Counted from the first letter of the stretch, positions 15,294 to 24,796 are shown. The stretch: DNA of 24,954 nt from CAYGZQ01 sp964354375 [NCBI: uncultured Planctomycetota bacterium] (GCA_964354375.1 CAYGZQ010000006.1:1-24954), one strand, 5' to 3'. Notes: a model not told the origin generated them from the letters alone. Program-made: numbers and translations.

Positions 15294-17492
15294 TCAGGGT
15301 TCCACATAGACCTTCACTTTCATCAGCTGCCATCCGTTTCCGTCAGGCCACATCAGCCACGACGGGCAACTGTTGAAATTGAAGCAGAACTGCACTCCGG
15401 ACTGCCCGATGAGACTGCCGCACCGCCAGGTCGACGTGACTGGGCTGCTTGGGTCTCCCCAGGAGTCACAGAACACCTTCTGATACCAGTAACCCCACGG
15501 GTCGCATCCACCGTAGTACGTGCTGTAGAATCCGAGGTTCCCGTAGTAGGAACTCGGGAAATTGAAGTCGGTGCCGGAATCGAACGTCAGCCACGTGGCG
15601 GAATAGTCGCATGGGGTCTCATTGAAATTAATGCTGCTCCCGCCGTCCGTCGTGTATCCGATCATGCCCGATGCGTTGCTGTAATTGCCGTAGTAGCTGC
15701 CTATCTTCCCTGAATGAGTGACTTCCAGGTAGAGATCGCTTACTCCGGTCGGTATATCGATCTTGGGCGTGGCAAGAGTTCGATACATGTCGTTGTCAAT
15801 ATACGACGTGTCGCCGTCCTCATCCCACAGATTCTCGCTGTCCACAAACTTCCAGGCTGCCGGTCCGGTGAGAAAACCGATCTCTTCCATGTCGCCGTCA
15901 TCGACCGTCCCGTCGTACAGATACAGCGTGGACGACGTCACGTCGATGTCCACCGCCGCCTGGCACTCATCGTACGCACCCTTCGAGTCTGTGACCTTCA
16001 TGTTGACATCGCCTGAGTAATCCTCGGCGTATACGTGCGTCGGATTGTCCGGGTCGCCGGTGTAGTCGTCCTCCGGATCCTCCCCGTAGGTTCCGTTGCC
16101 GTTGAAATCCCACGCATACGTGAGCGTGTCGCCGGCGTCCGGATCCGTCGTTCCCGTTGCGTCGAACACGCAGTCGACCTCGTCCCATCCCGTGAGCGGA
16201 CCGTCAACTTCCAGGTCGCACACCGGAGCCTGATTGTAGGCAGTCGGTGAAACGTACAGATCGCTGCGGAAGAACGCAGCCAAAACGGCTGTCGGCGCTC
16301 CTCCCGGAGGAGTCGAGGCGCTCGTGTAATCGAGATCGCCGTACTCCGCGATAACCCAGAACTCGTTGCCCTCGGTGCCCGTGATGTTGTCCGCCGCCAC
16401 CTGGCAGCGGTAAGTAGCGTAATTGTCCCCGCTCCCGACCGGAGTCATCTCCGTTGCATCGAACGTGTGAACTCCGCTCAGTACCGTCGACTCCAGCTTG
16501 ATCAGTGAAGGCTGGTTCTCCCAACCCCACAGACTGATGTCTAGAATCAGGCTGCCCCCCTTGTTGCTGCCGCCGGCGTAGTAGATGTCCGGCGTGATTT
16601 CAATCTTGCACGCTGCCGCTTCAGCAGCGTTCGCAGGATGATCCGCAGGGTTCGGGCCCTTCCAGCTCGCGACGACTGCGTAGCCGTACTTCACGCCGCC
16701 GCTGGTCGGGAACCTGAGGTAATAATTCCTCGTGTTGGATATTCCTGCGCTGAATACCCCGTTCGTGTCGGCGTTTTCCCCGAGCCACGTCCAGAGGTCT
16801 TCATCGGCGCCCAGTCCGTCCGCGAAGTACTTGTACGCGTTCAGCGTCGCCGTCAGCTGCGACTGATAGCCCGGTGACGCAAGCTTGCCCTGGGTGTAAC
16901 CCATGATGCCCGGAAAAATGAACTCCTTCGCGTTGAACCATCGTGTGTACCCGTCCGGCATCCCCACAAGCTCGTCCCCGTACGGGTCTGTGTACGACAA
17001 CGTGTCCTTGTCGTTGAAATCGTACACCGCCTGGTCGGTACCATACTCCGCGTGCTTCAGCTTGCTCGAGTATTTCATCGCGCCGGAACCCGCACCCATG
17101 AACCCTCCCTTCACGTCATACCCGTTGTACTGGGTCATGCCGGGGAACGGGTGCTTTATCGTTACGTTGATGTCCACATCAACGTACTCGGCGGTAGCCG
17201 GTGTGCCGTAAATTTTGAACGAAAGATTGGAAACCGGATTGTTCACGAACGTGGTGACGTTCGCTGTGAACATGCACATGCGGTTCAGAACCGCTTCCAC
17301 GGTCTGATTCTCGATGTCGATGTAGACATCGTAGTACCCCCAGAGATGCGTCTGGGCACTGTTCCCATTTGCCTGACTGTTGGTGATTCCCGACTCCGGC
17401 ACGGGCGTGATGGGGCTACCCCCACCGGAGCATCCCAGTGCGAGGAATATCATGCACAGGGACAATAAAGCAGACAGCGTCAACCGCTTCAT
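15294..17492 (-). CDS. Large predicted lipoprotein with PKD domain and conserved C-terminal domain (paralog A)
   Basis: I place the start at the ATG at 17492 because GGAGG stands 5 bases upstream. A GTG four codons earlier overlaps that ribosome site. This gives 732 residues with lipobox LALGC (Cys21) and then SGGGSPITP. It has the same layout as paralog B. The N-terminal family domain starts at HLWGYYDVYID (about 49) and includes HPFPG, GYDVKGGF, DGYTRWFNAKEF, NAYKYFADGLGA and NTRNYYLRFP. A clear PKD domain lies near 423-518 (DTLTYAWDFNGNGTY, then PTHVY). The C-terminal domain runs from LYLYDGTVDDGDMEE (about 524) to the end, with GYTTDGGSS and paired cysteines such as CFNFNSC. Residues about 142-180 differ from paralog B. 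It is followed by a terminator. The function is unknown; location at the membrane or cell surface is expected from the lipobox. Confidence 0.82.
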   Translation of the reverse strand: MKRLTLSALLSLCMIFLALGCSGGGSPITPVPESGITNSQANGNSAQTHLWGYYDVYIDIENQTVEAVLNRMCMFTANVTTFVNNPVSNLSFKIYGTPATAEYVDVDINVTIKHPFPGMTQYNGYDVKGGFMGAGSGAMKYSSKLKHAEYGTDQAVYDFNDKDTLSYTDPYGDELVGMPDGYTRWFNAKEFIFPGIMGYTQGKLASPGYQSQLTATLNAYKYFADGLGADEDLWTWLGENADTNGVFSAGISNTRNYYLRFPTSGGVKYGYAVVASWKGPNPADHPANAAEAAACKIEITPDIYYAGGSNKGGSLILDISLWGWENQPSLIKLESTVLSGVHTFDATEMTPVGSGDNYATYRCQVAADNITGTEGNEFWVIAEYGDLDYTSASTPPGGAPTAVLAAFFRSDLYVSPTAYNQAPVCDLEVDGPLTGWDEVDCVFDATGTTDPDAGDTLTYAWDFNGNGTYGEDPEDDYTGDPDNPTHVYAEDYSGDVNMKVTDSKGAYDECQAAVDIDVTSSTLYLYDGTVDDGDMEEIGFLTGPAAWKFVDSENLWDEDGDTSYIDNDMYRTLATPKIDIPTGVSDLYLEVTHSGKIGSYYGNYSNASGMIGYTTDGGSSINFNETPCDYSATWLTFDSGTDFNFPSSYYGNLGFYSTYYGGCDPWGYWYQKVFCDSWGDPSSPVTSTWRCGSLIGQSGVQFCFNFNSCPSWLMWPDGNGWQLMKVKVYVEP

Positions 17493-17504
17493 GTTGACCT
17501 CCAC

Positions 17505-18032
17505 AAGTCTGTGTTGCGGGCTCGCGCCCCTGAATAGCTACTTCCCGGTCGCTTCGCCCTCGATGCGAGGCCGGCTCAGGAAAAAGCTGAATGAACCTGG
17601 CCTCCGGGAAGAGAGCGATTGGATTCTCAGACACCTGGTGTTGAGGCGCTACGGCGAGAATCCAGAAAAATCCCTCACCTGCCCGGGAAGAACCGGTAGC
17701 TACGGAGGTCATTACGCCTGCGATGTAAGGTAATCGGGGAGTCCTGGATCAGCGTTTGCTCAAGGCTTCCTGTCGCTCTCTCTCTCATTAACCAGCATCG
17801 CACTCTTGTTCCCGTGCTCAGAATGCAGATGCTGCAACTTAGTAACCAAATACTTACTTGGCCCACCGGTAGTCCTGTTTTCGCGCGCCGCTCCGACTAA
17901 ACGCAGAAGAAAAACTTACACGACCGATCCAGTGAACGGACCTGTAGTCCGACTACTGGACTGTTATGCACCAAGATATATGCGCGCGTGTATCACTCTG
18001 CAACACCCCCCGCAGTTTCGGGGACAGTGCCC
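17505..18032. other. Intergenic stretch without a convincing gene
   Basis: About 530 bases lie between paralog A and the reductase gene. Short open frames occur on both strands (for example minus 17675-17866), but none has a ribosome site, a recognisable domain or the local codon style. Part of it (about 17760-17990) looks AT-richer than its surroundings. No tRNA is seen, and no good -35/-10 pair was found for paralog A. The right end (18017-18033) carries TTCGGGGACAGTGCCCC, a GGGG/CCCC hairpin sharing the CGGGGACAG core of the minus strand of the 17-base repeat. It abuts the reductase stop. Confidence 0.5.
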
Positions 18033-19175
18033 CTAACCTTCCCCTTTCCCGCTCAACGCCTCGTGCGCTTTCTTCAGCTCCTCCATTATCCCTATCCCCT
18101 GCGGACATGCCTCCTCACATTGCCCGCACTCGACACACTTGTCAGCCCTGTTCTCCGGCTTCATGAACACCGTGTAGAATATGTGTGCCAGGTTCTCGTC
18201 TCCGTAAATCCGAAGGTCGTTATATATCTCGAATATCTCCGGGATTTCCACCCCCTCCGGACACGGCTTGCAGTATCCGCAATCCGTGCACGGAATCTCC
18301 GTCCGTTCCAGATACAACTGTCTGATCTTTTCGATTATCTCGAGCTCCCCGGCCGTAAGCGAGTTCGGAACCGCCTCATCCGCGATCCGGCAGTTCTCGA
18401 CCACCTGATCCATCTCGCTCATCCCGCTCAGCACGCACGATACCTCGGCATGATTCCACACCCACCTCAGCGCAAGCTCCGCCGGTGTGCGCTTGATGCC
18501 GCTTTCCGCCAGTAGATTCTTCACGCTTTCCGGCACTTTCTTCGTCAGCCTTCCCCCGCGAAGAGGCTCCATCACCACCACGCCCAGACCCTTCGACGCC
18601 GCATACTCCAGACCCTCCGTACCCGCCTGCGACTTCTCGTCCATGTAGTTGTACTGAATCTGGCAGAAGCTCCACTTGTACCCGTCTACAATCGGACTGA
18701 AATTCGCCCCCTCATCGTGATACGAGAATCCCGCATACCTGATCCGACCGTCCGCCACAGCCCCATCCAGAAACCCGGTAATATCCAGCCCGCTCAGCTT
18801 CTCCCAGGATTTCTTCCCTGCCCCGTGAACGAGATAAAAATCGAAATGGTCCGTCTGCAGCCGCACGAGTTGCTCGTTCAAATACTTGTCGAAATCCTCA
18901 TGCGTCTGCGCAAGCCAGTGAGGAAGCTTCGTCGCGAGATACACCCGCTCCCGCCAGCCGCCCCCAAGCGCCCTCCCTACGAAAGGCTCGCCTGCTCCCC
19001 TGTGATACCCCCACGCCGTGTCCACATAATTGACGCCCTGCTCGATCGCGTAATGCAGCATACGCGTCGCTTCGTTCTCGTCGATCTTTTCCTGATCGCC
19101 GTCGATCACCGGAAGACGCATGCACCCGAATCCAAGCGCCGAAACCCGCTCTTCTCCAAGCTTCCTGTACTTCAT
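18033..19175 (-). CDS. Aldo/keto reductase with C-terminal double [4Fe-4S] ferredoxin domain
   Basis: I start the gene at the ATG at 19175 (380 residues, [20 protein letters not shown]) because the aldo/keto reductase fold begins there. The longer frame would translate the repeat at 19224-19260 into an Asp/Thr/Lys-rich leader. The catalytic tetrad is visible: Asp52 and Tyr57 ([10 protein letters not shown]), Lys83 (ATKLP) and His117 (YLVHGAG). The barrel ends near 290. Two cysteine sets follow: Cys296, 299, 302, 305 and Cys347, 350, 353, 357, each spaced CxxCxxCxxC or CxxCxxCxxxC and suited to 4Fe-4S clusters. This fused form is a common bacterial family annotated as aldo/keto reductase with a 4Fe-4S domain; the physiological substrate is generally unknown. 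No clear Shine-Dalgarno is present. It diverges from glnS. Confidence 0.88.
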   Translation of the reverse strand: MKYRKLGEERVSALGFGCMRLPVIDGDQEKIDENEATRMLHYAIEQGVNYVDTAWGYHRGAGEPFVGRALGGGWRERVYLATKLPHWLAQTHEDFDKYLNEQLVRLQTDHFDFYLVHGAGKKSWEKLSGLDITGFLDGAVADGRIRYAGFSYHDEGANFSPIVDGYKWSFCQIQYNYMDEKSQAGTEGLEYAASKGLGVVVMEPLRGGRLTKKVPESVKNLLAESGIKRTPAELALRWVWNHAEVSCVLSGMSEMDQVVENCRIADEAVPNSLTAGELEIIEKIRQLYLERTEIPCTDCGYCKPCPEGVEIPEIFEIYNDLRIYGDENLAHIFYTVFMKPENRADKCVECGQCEEACPQGIGIMEELKKAHEALSGKGEG

Positions 19176-19223
19176 GTCGGTTAGTGTATCACACGCGTTC
19201 GATGCCGGCTCTTGTCTTCTCTT

Positions 19224-19260
19224 CTTCGTGTCCTTCGTGCCCTTAGTGTCTTCGTGGTTA
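19224..19260. repeat. 9-base periodic repeat (CTTCGTGTC-type) between divergent genes
   Basis: Four imperfect copies of a 9-base unit (CTTCGTGTC, CTTCGTGCC, CTTAGTGTC, TTCGTGGTTA) run in a row. On the minus strand this reads as the CACGAAGACAC/CACGAAGGACACGAAG type of repeat that I recall seeing between genes in many unrelated bacterial genomes. It is open in the frame upstream of the reductase, so automatic start calling is likely to absorb it as a false N-terminal extension. Confidence 0.7.
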
Positions 19261-19282
19261 CTCTTTCTCTTAGCTTTCGCCT

Positions 19283-19311
19283 TTGCCATTCCCTCCGAAA
19301 TCATGCAAAAT
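19283..19311 (+). promoter_or_regulatory. Possible promoter for glnS
   Basis: TTGCCA (19283-19288) and CAAAAT (19306-19311) are separated by 17 bases. They have one and two mismatches to the sigma70 consensus and lie about 45 bases before the chosen ATG. Confidence 0.35.
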
Positions 19312-19356
19312 ACCTTCCCGGCAAGACCAGCCGATATTCAACAAGGACGCGATCCC

Positions 19357-21054
19357 ATGAGCACTTCGGATGCCACTCCCGCTCACGATTTCGTGAGGGA
19401 GATCATCGACGAGCACAACCGCACCGGAAGGTTCGGCGGCAAGGTCATGACCCGTTTCCCCCCCGAGCCCAACGGCTACCTCCACATCGGACACGCCAAG
19501 TCCATCTGCCTCAATTTCGGCATCGCGGCCGACTACCACGGCGTGTGCAACCTGAGGTTCGACGACACCAACCCGGCGAAGGAGGATGTCGAGTACACCG
19601 ACTCGATCCAGGAGGATGTCCGGTGGCTCGGCTTCGACTGGGAGGATCGCCTCTACTACGCGTCCGACTATTTCGAGCAGCTCTACGAATGGTCCGTCCA
19701 ACTCATAAACAAAGGAAAGGCCTTCGTATGCGACCTGACCGCCGATGAAGTGAGGGAATATCGCGGAACGCTCACCCAGCCCGGAAAGGAAAGCCCCTTC
19801 CGCAATCGCTCCATCGAGGAAAATCTCGACCTCTTCCGGCGCATGCGCGCGTGCGAGTTCCCCGACGGATCGCGCACTCTTCGCGCAAAAATCGACATGG
19901 CCTCGCCCAACCTCAATCTGCGCGATCCCGTCATGTATCGCATCCTTCGCGCCTCCCATCATCGCACCGGCGACACATGGTGCATCTACCCCATGTACGA
20001 CTGGGCCCACGGACAGTCGGACTCCATCGAGGGCATCACGCACTCCATCTGCACCCTGGAGTTCGAGGACCATCGCCCCCTCTATGACTGGTTCCTGAAC
20101 GAGCTCGGCGTCCACCATCCCCGGCAGATCGAGTTCGCCCGACTGAACCTGAGTCACACCGTCGTCAGCAAACGAAGGCTGCTCCAGCTTGTCGAGGAAA
20201 ATTACGTGAGCGGTTGGGACGATCCACGCATGCCCACCATCTCCGGCATGCGACGTCGAGGCTACACCCCTCAATCGATACGCACATTCTGCGACCGCGT
20301 CGGCGTCGCGAAAAACGACAACGTCATCGATCTCGCTTTCCTCGAACATTGCATCCGCGAGGACCTCAATAAATCCGCGCCCCGCGTGATGGGTGTCCTC
20401 CGCCCGCTTCGCGTCGTCATCGACAACTATCCCGAAAATCATGTGGAAGAGTTCGAAGCCGTCAACAACCCCGAGGATCCCTCCGCGGGCACCCGAAAGG
20501 TCCCGTTCTCGCGCGTTCTCTATATCGAGCATGATGATTTCCGCGAGGACCCGCCCCCGAAATTCTATCGACTCGCCCCCGGACGTGAGGTGCGGCTAAG
20601 ATATGCCTATTTCATCAGGTGCGCGAGCGTCGTGAAGGACCCAGGCTCGGGCGAGATCACCGAGCTTCACTGCACATACGATCCCGCCACGCGCGGAGGG
20701 TCGGCCCCGGACGGACGCAAGGTCAAGGCCACCATCCACTGGGTCTCCGCGCAGCATTCGGTACCCGCGGAAGTGCGCCTCTACGATCACCTCTTCGGCG
20801 TGCCGAATCCCATGGACGAATCGGAGGGTCGCGATTTCAAAAGCTACATCAGCCCGAGTTCCCTGGAAACCCTCACGGGATGTCGGGTCGAGCCCGGCCT
20901 CGCATCCGCCCAACCCGGCTACCATTGCCAGTTCGAGAGGATCGGCTATTTCTGCCTCGACCCCATCGATTCCTCACCCGGAGCGCTAGTGTTCAACCGC
21001 ACCGTCTCCCTTCGCGACGAATGGGCGAGAATCGAAAAATCGCAGGAGAAATAG
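19357..21054 (+). CDS. glnS: Glutaminyl-tRNA synthetase
   Basis: The start is the ATG at 19357, with AAGGA about 9 bases upstream, giving 565 residues, close to the usual size (E. coli enzyme 554). Upstream in-frame codons run into the repeat region and have no family similarity. Class I synthetase signatures are present: HIGH at 43-46 within [16 protein letters not shown], and the KMSKS-equivalent VVSKRR at 269-274. The GlnRS-type acceptor-stem region ([20 protein letters not shown], 211-230) follows the expected order. The C-terminal half carries the two beta-barrel anticodon-binding domains, ending in [19 protein letters not shown]. The enzyme charges tRNA-Gln with glutamine in the cytoplasm, so this organism has a direct route and need not rely on GatCAB for Gln-tRNA. 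It is convergent with the kinase gene, 100 bases apart, with only a weak hairpin between them. Confidence 0.96.
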   Translation: MSTSDATPAHDFVREIIDEHNRTGRFGGKVMTRFPPEPNGYLHIGHAKSICLNFGIAADYHGVCNLRFDDTNPAKEDVEYTDSIQEDVRWLGFDWEDRLYYASDYFEQLYEWSVQLINKGKAFVCDLTADEVREYRGTLTQPGKESPFRNRSIEENLDLFRRMRACEFPDGSRTLRAKIDMASPNLNLRDPVMYRILRASHHRTGDTWCIYPMYDWAHGQSDSIEGITHSICTLEFEDHRPLYDWFLNELGVHHPRQIEFARLNLSHTVVSKRRLLQLVEENYVSGWDDPRMPTISGMRRRGYTPQSIRTFCDRVGVAKNDNVIDLAFLEHCIREDLNKSAPRVMGVLRPLRVVIDNYPENHVEEFEAVNNPEDPSAGTRKVPFSRVLYIEHDDFREDPPPKFYRLAPGREVRLRYAYFIRCASVVKDPGSGEITELHCTYDPATRGGSAPDGRKVKATIHWVSAQHSVPAEVRLYDHLFGVPNPMDESEGRDFKSYISPSSLETLTGCRVEPGLASAQPGYHCQFERIGYFCLDPIDSSPGALVFNRTVSLRDEWARIEKSQEK

Positions 21055-21154
21055 CGCCTGGCGCATGTCGCCGAATACGCCCTTGCCCCTTGTATCGGGG
21101 GCCCGACCGTAAGGGAGGGCGCATCGGACACCTACCTCACCCTCACGAATTTCC

Positions 21155-24100
21155 TCATCGGGGATTTAAGTACCTTCCCCATCGACCCGCGAACCCATCC
21201 CTCAGCACCTGATCCGCTATGCCCGCCTGCATTCTCTCCAATTCCTCTCTCAGGTCTTTCATCGCCGACGCTCGACCCGCCTCGTCCCCGCGAAGTCCGT
21301 AAATCGTCCCCAGGATCGTCGCGCCCGTTATCCGCGAGTACATGAACGGACATTCCCCCGCGAACTCCCTGTATTTCGCCGCGTACCGATCCGCATCCTC
21401 CCTCCTTCCCTGACCCTCGGCCGCCCACGCCTGGTGTATGAAAATCTCGTTTGAGAGCTGCGGATCGTCCACCCGCGCGCCCTCGGCCTCCTCGAGTCGG
21501 GCCGCCGCCCGATCCCACTCGCCTCGATTCAGCGCCAGCATCGCCTCGGCAAGTTTCAGATGCGCGCGATGATAAACGTCGCTCCTCGCCCCCGGTATCT
21601 TCCATGCCTGACCGATATGCTCCTCCGCAGCTTTCAGATCCCCCTGCGCGATCGCCAGCTCCATGAAATGATAGTATATCTCTATACAGTTCAACTCGGC
21701 GCCGATCTCCCGTGCGATCGTCAGCGCGCTCCTCAGGTTCTCCGCAGCCGCATCGTACGCCCCATCTACGAAATATACGAACCCCAGCCGCGTCAGCGTA
21801 GATACCTGCGCGTGACGCATCCCGATCGACTGCCTCAGGCGCAGCCCCGCACGCAGACACTCGATCGCCCGGTCCATCTGACCCATGTTCGAGTATGTCA
21901 CTCCCAGGTTGTGGAGTATGTTCGCCTGTCCCGACGGGTACCCTATGCTCTCGAATATCCTGTTCGCTTCCTCCCATCGATCCAGCGCCGCCTTCTGCTC
22001 GCCCGAGCAGAACAGGCTCACCGCAAGCCCGTTCAGCGCGAATCCCTCCTCCCTTCTGTCCCCGGCCTCCCTCAGAAGCGGAAGCGCCCGGCTGTAATCA
22101 GCGGTCGCCTCCCGCCACTTCGTCTGCTTGGTCTTCACCGTCGCGATGTCCTTGAGAATGTGTCCGGCCAGGTGAGAGTCGCCCGACGATGCGGCCAGAG
22201 CGGACGCCTCCTCCAGACAGAGCATCGCGTCATCCCAGCGCATCATCTCCCGGTACGTCGTCCCGATCCGATGCGTCAGTTTCGCCAGCCGCCGCTCGTC
22301 CCCGAGCGCTCGCGCCGTCTCGCGCGCCGTGTTGAAACCCTCCAGCGCGTCCTCGAACCTCGAAACCCTCAGCGAAAAATCCGCCCGACGCTCCGACGCT
22401 TCCAGCGACTTCTCCGGCGTGCCGAACGATCCCGCCAGCCTCCCTATCTCCCCCACCGCCGCCTCCTCCTCCGCATGATTCCCCAGGTGCGACGCTATGT
22501 CCGCCTGCATCAGCGAGATCTCCCACTCCCGATCCTTCGATCGCTCCGACGCTCCAAGCTTCCCGAAATGCTCCCTCGCCCTCTTCAACGCCTCGAACGC
22601 CTCCGCGCCCGAGTACTTCGCCATCGACAGCCTCGCCGCCTTCAGAAGGTACTCGCTCGCTCTCGCGTGATCGCCGCCCTTCGAGTAATGATCCGCCAGC
22701 GCGTAGACTGTCTCCTCCCCCCCTTCCGCCTCCGACGCCGCCATACGCTCCGCCACCCTGCGATGGTACGCCGCCCTCAGGTCCGGAGCAATGGATTGAT
22801 AAATATATTCATAAAGCAAATGGTGATCGAACGAGTAGCCGCTCTCCCTCGACCGGATCAGCCTGTGCTCCCGCTCGATCGACGCCAGCCTGCGAAGCAC
22901 CGACAGTTGATCCCCCTCCCCCGCCTGCATGAGCACATCCGACCTGAACGTCGGTCCCTGGATGCTCGCGTATTCCACCAGCTCCCGATCTCCCTCGCTC
23001 AGCTTCGCAAGCCGCGATTTCATAAGCTCCGCAACCGTCGCCGGTATGCTGATCTCCGAGATGCTGCTCGCCACGCGGCTTTCCGACCCCTCCCCGAGTA
23101 TCACTCCCCGGTCCTTCAGCAGCGCTATCGATTCAAACAAATAGCACGGATTCCCCTCCGTCTTCCGATACATCAACGCCCCGAGCTCGCTCCCGACCGC
23201 AGGCCCGCACGCCTGTGTCACCAGCTCCTGCGATTCCCTCGCCGAAAGGTCCGAGATGTTCAGCGTCTCGAAATTCGGCTCCATCGCCAGATCGCAGAAC
23301 ATGTCCTGCGCAGGCGCCGCCGCCTCGCCCGACGAGACCAGTTCCTCCGGACGGTAGCCTCCGAGCACCACCAGCGGTACATCCCCGATGTTCCGCACGA
23401 AATATCTCAGGAAATTGCACGTGCTCGGCTCCGCCCAGTGCAGATCATCGATGAACAGTATCACCGGCGACTCGGTCGCCATGTGATGAAACAGCGACGT
23501 GAACAGATACAGCAGGTTGTCCGTCGTCAGAGCGCCCCCGCCGCTCTCCGCCTGCGTCTGCTTCGCGAGAAAATCCATGAACTTCGGCACCAGAAGCGGC
23601 GTTTGACCCAGGTGCCGCGTGAGAAATCGCTGGAATCTCAGCGCCTGCCCCGCATCGAACTTCTCCCTCCTCATCAGGTCTTCCACGAGCCCGATCAGCG
23701 GCAGGTACGGCACCCGCGTGTCGAACTTGATGCATCGGCTGCTAAGGATGATCGCCTCGTCCCCGAACCGCACCAGCACCTCCTCGATCAGCCTCGTCTT
23801 CCCCACACCCGCCGCCCCGGACAGAACGATGAAACATCCCGCCTTGCGTCCAATCGCGTCCCCCACCCAATCGTTCAGATGCCCGACCTCCGTCCTGCGA
23901 CCCACGAGCGGCACCTGCCATGGCCTGGACGGCTTCCATCCCGACCCCACTTCCGTCGGCTCATCGGACAACGCCCCCGCTCGCTCGACCCACCACGGTC
24001 CCGACTCTCCCGCCTCCAGCGCCTGTCTGAGCTCAATCGCCGACTGGAACCGCGCCTCAGGCGATTTCTCAAGCAGGCTCAGAATCACCGCGTTCAGAAA

Positions 24101-24796
24101 CTGCGAAAGCTGCGCACAATGCTGAATCGCCGGTACGGGCGGCGTGTTGACCTGGTCGAAAAGCACCTCCGCCACATCGTCCGATGAAAACGGCGGACGT
24201 CCCGACACGATCTCGTAAAGTATGCACCCCAGCGCGTACAGATCCGCTCGACCGTCGCACTCCTGCCCCAGAAGCTGCTCCGGCGCCGCGTAGCACGCCG
24301 TCCCGCCCGACATACCCCCCTGCTGAAATCCGCGCGCAAGCCCGAAATCCAGAAGCTTGAGTTCGCCCGAGGTTGTGAAAAATATATTCGACGGCTTCAG
24401 ATCGCTGTGCAAAAATCCCGCCTCGTGGATCCCCTGCAGCGCCCCGGCCACCTCCGCCGCAATCCTCACGGCCTCTTCCTCGTCGGAAATTCCCTTGCGC
24501 AGCCTTGCCTCCAGCGTTTCGCCCTCAAGAAAAGGCGTCACGATGTACTGCAGCCTCCCCTGCTCGGTGTCCATCGTTCCCCACGCCAACGGCGGCACTA
24601 CGTACCTCGATTCGCATTTCCGACGCGCGCCGATCTCACGGGAGATGTCCCTGAACCCGATCGCCCCGCTCGTAGCGACCAGCTTTACCGCCACGCTCGC
24701 GCCCGTCACCTGATCGATCCCGCGAAACACGATCGACTCGGCTCCACGGCCGATCTCCTCCACGCACTCGAACCTGTTCCCTACCAGCTCGCGCAT
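21155..24796 (-). CDS. Serine/threonine protein kinase fused to an AAA-type NTPase and TPR repeats
   Basis: The protein has 1213 residues. Residues 8-262 are a bacterial (PknB-type) kinase: glycine loop IGRGAES (15-21), Lys38 in VAVKL, catalytic loop HSDLKPSN (130-137), DFG (150-152) and APE (171-173). The usual HRD is HSD, so it is a non-RD kinase. Residues 297-640 or so are an AAA_16/STAND-like ATPase starting VPLVGRRTEV, with Walker A GAAGVGKT (327-334) and Walker B VILFIDD (445-451). The rest, about 650-1150, is a long row of TPR-like helical pairs (for example GNHAEEEAAVGEIGRLAG; SGQANILHNLGVTYSNMGQM). No membrane segment is evident, so it is probably cytoplasmic. It likely integrates a protein signal through the TPRs and phosphorylates unknown targets. 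GGAGG lies just before the ATG and a promoter-like pair sits upstream. Confidence 0.9.
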   Translation of the reverse strand: MRELVGNRFECVEEIGRGAESIVFRGIDQVTGASVAVKLVATSGAIGFRDISREIGARRKCESRYVVPPLAWGTMDTEQGRLQYIVTPFLEGETLEARLRKGISDEEEAVRIAAEVAGALQGIHEAGFLHSDLKPSNIFFTTSGELKLLDFGLARGFQQGGMSGGTACYAAPEQLLGQECDGRADLYALGCILYEIVSGRPPFSSDDVAEVLFDQVNTPPVPAIQHCAQLSQFLNAVILSLLEKSPEARFQSAIELRQALEAGESGPWWVERAGALSDEPTEVGSGWKPSRPWQVPLVGRRTEVGHLNDWVGDAIGRKAGCFIVLSGAAGVGKTRLIEEVLVRFGDEAIILSSRCIKFDTRVPYLPLIGLVEDLMRREKFDAGQALRFQRFLTRHLGQTPLLVPKFMDFLAKQTQAESGGGALTTDNLLYLFTSLFHHMATESPVILFIDDLHWAEPSTCNFLRYFVRNIGDVPLVVLGGYRPEELVSSGEAAAPAQDMFCDLAMEPNFETLNISDLSARESQELVTQACGPAVGSELGALMYRKTEGNPCYLFESIALLKDRGVILGEGSESRVASSISEISIPATVAELMKSRLAKLSEGDRELVEYASIQGPTFRSDVLMQAGEGDQLSVLRRLASIEREHRLIRSRESGYSFDHHLLYEYIYQSIAPDLRAAYHRRVAERMAASEAEGGEETVYALADHYSKGGDHARASEYLLKAARLSMAKYSGAEAFEALKRAREHFGKLGASERSKDREWEISLMQADIASHLGNHAEEEAAVGEIGRLAGSFGTPEKSLEASERRADFSLRVSRFEDALEGFNTARETARALGDERRLAKLTHRIGTTYREMMRWDDAMLCLEEASALAASSGDSHLAGHILKDIATVKTKQTKWREATADYSRALPLLREAGDRREEGFALNGLAVSLFCSGEQKAALDRWEEANRIFESIGYPSGQANILHNLGVTYSNMGQMDRAIECLRAGLRLRQSIGMRHAQVSTLTRLGFVYFVDGAYDAAAENLRSALTIAREIGAELNCIEIYYHFMELAIAQGDLKAAEEHIGQAWKIPGARSDVYHRAHLKLAEAMLALNRGEWDRAAARLEEAEGARVDDPQLSNEIFIHQAWAAEGQGRREDADRYAAKYREFAGECPFMYSRITGATILGTIYGLRGDEAGRASAMKDLREELERMQAGIADQVLRDGFAGRWGRYLNPR

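Noticed and set aside
17675-17866. A small minus-strand gene in the intergenic stretch
   Set aside because: It has no ribosome site, recognisable domain or neighbouring partner, and a frame of this length is expected by chance.
19176-19304. A 43-residue N-terminal extension of the aldo/keto reductase
   Set aside because: It is the translation of the 9-base repeat plus flanks and is not part of the reductase family; the fold starts at the ATG at 19175.
19120-19356. A 79-residue N-terminal extension of GlnRS
   Set aside because: It runs through the reductase 5' end and the repeat, lacks GlnRS similarity, and an ATG with AAGGA upstream is available at 19357.
19270-20532. A 420-codon open frame on the minus strand opposite glnS
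   Set aside because: It lies antisense to well-conserved GlnRS sequence and has no recognisable domain of its own.
21055-21154. A bidirectional terminator between glnS and the kinase gene
   Set aside because: Only a weak 5-bp GCCCC/GGGGC stem without a T-run is visible, too little to call.
21560-24187. An 875-codon open frame on the + strand opposite the kinase gene
   Set aside because: Its translation is an Arg/Pro/Leu-rich string with no domains, while the minus strand gives a complete kinase-NTPase-TPR protein. This is a long antisense shadow typical of GC-rich DNA.
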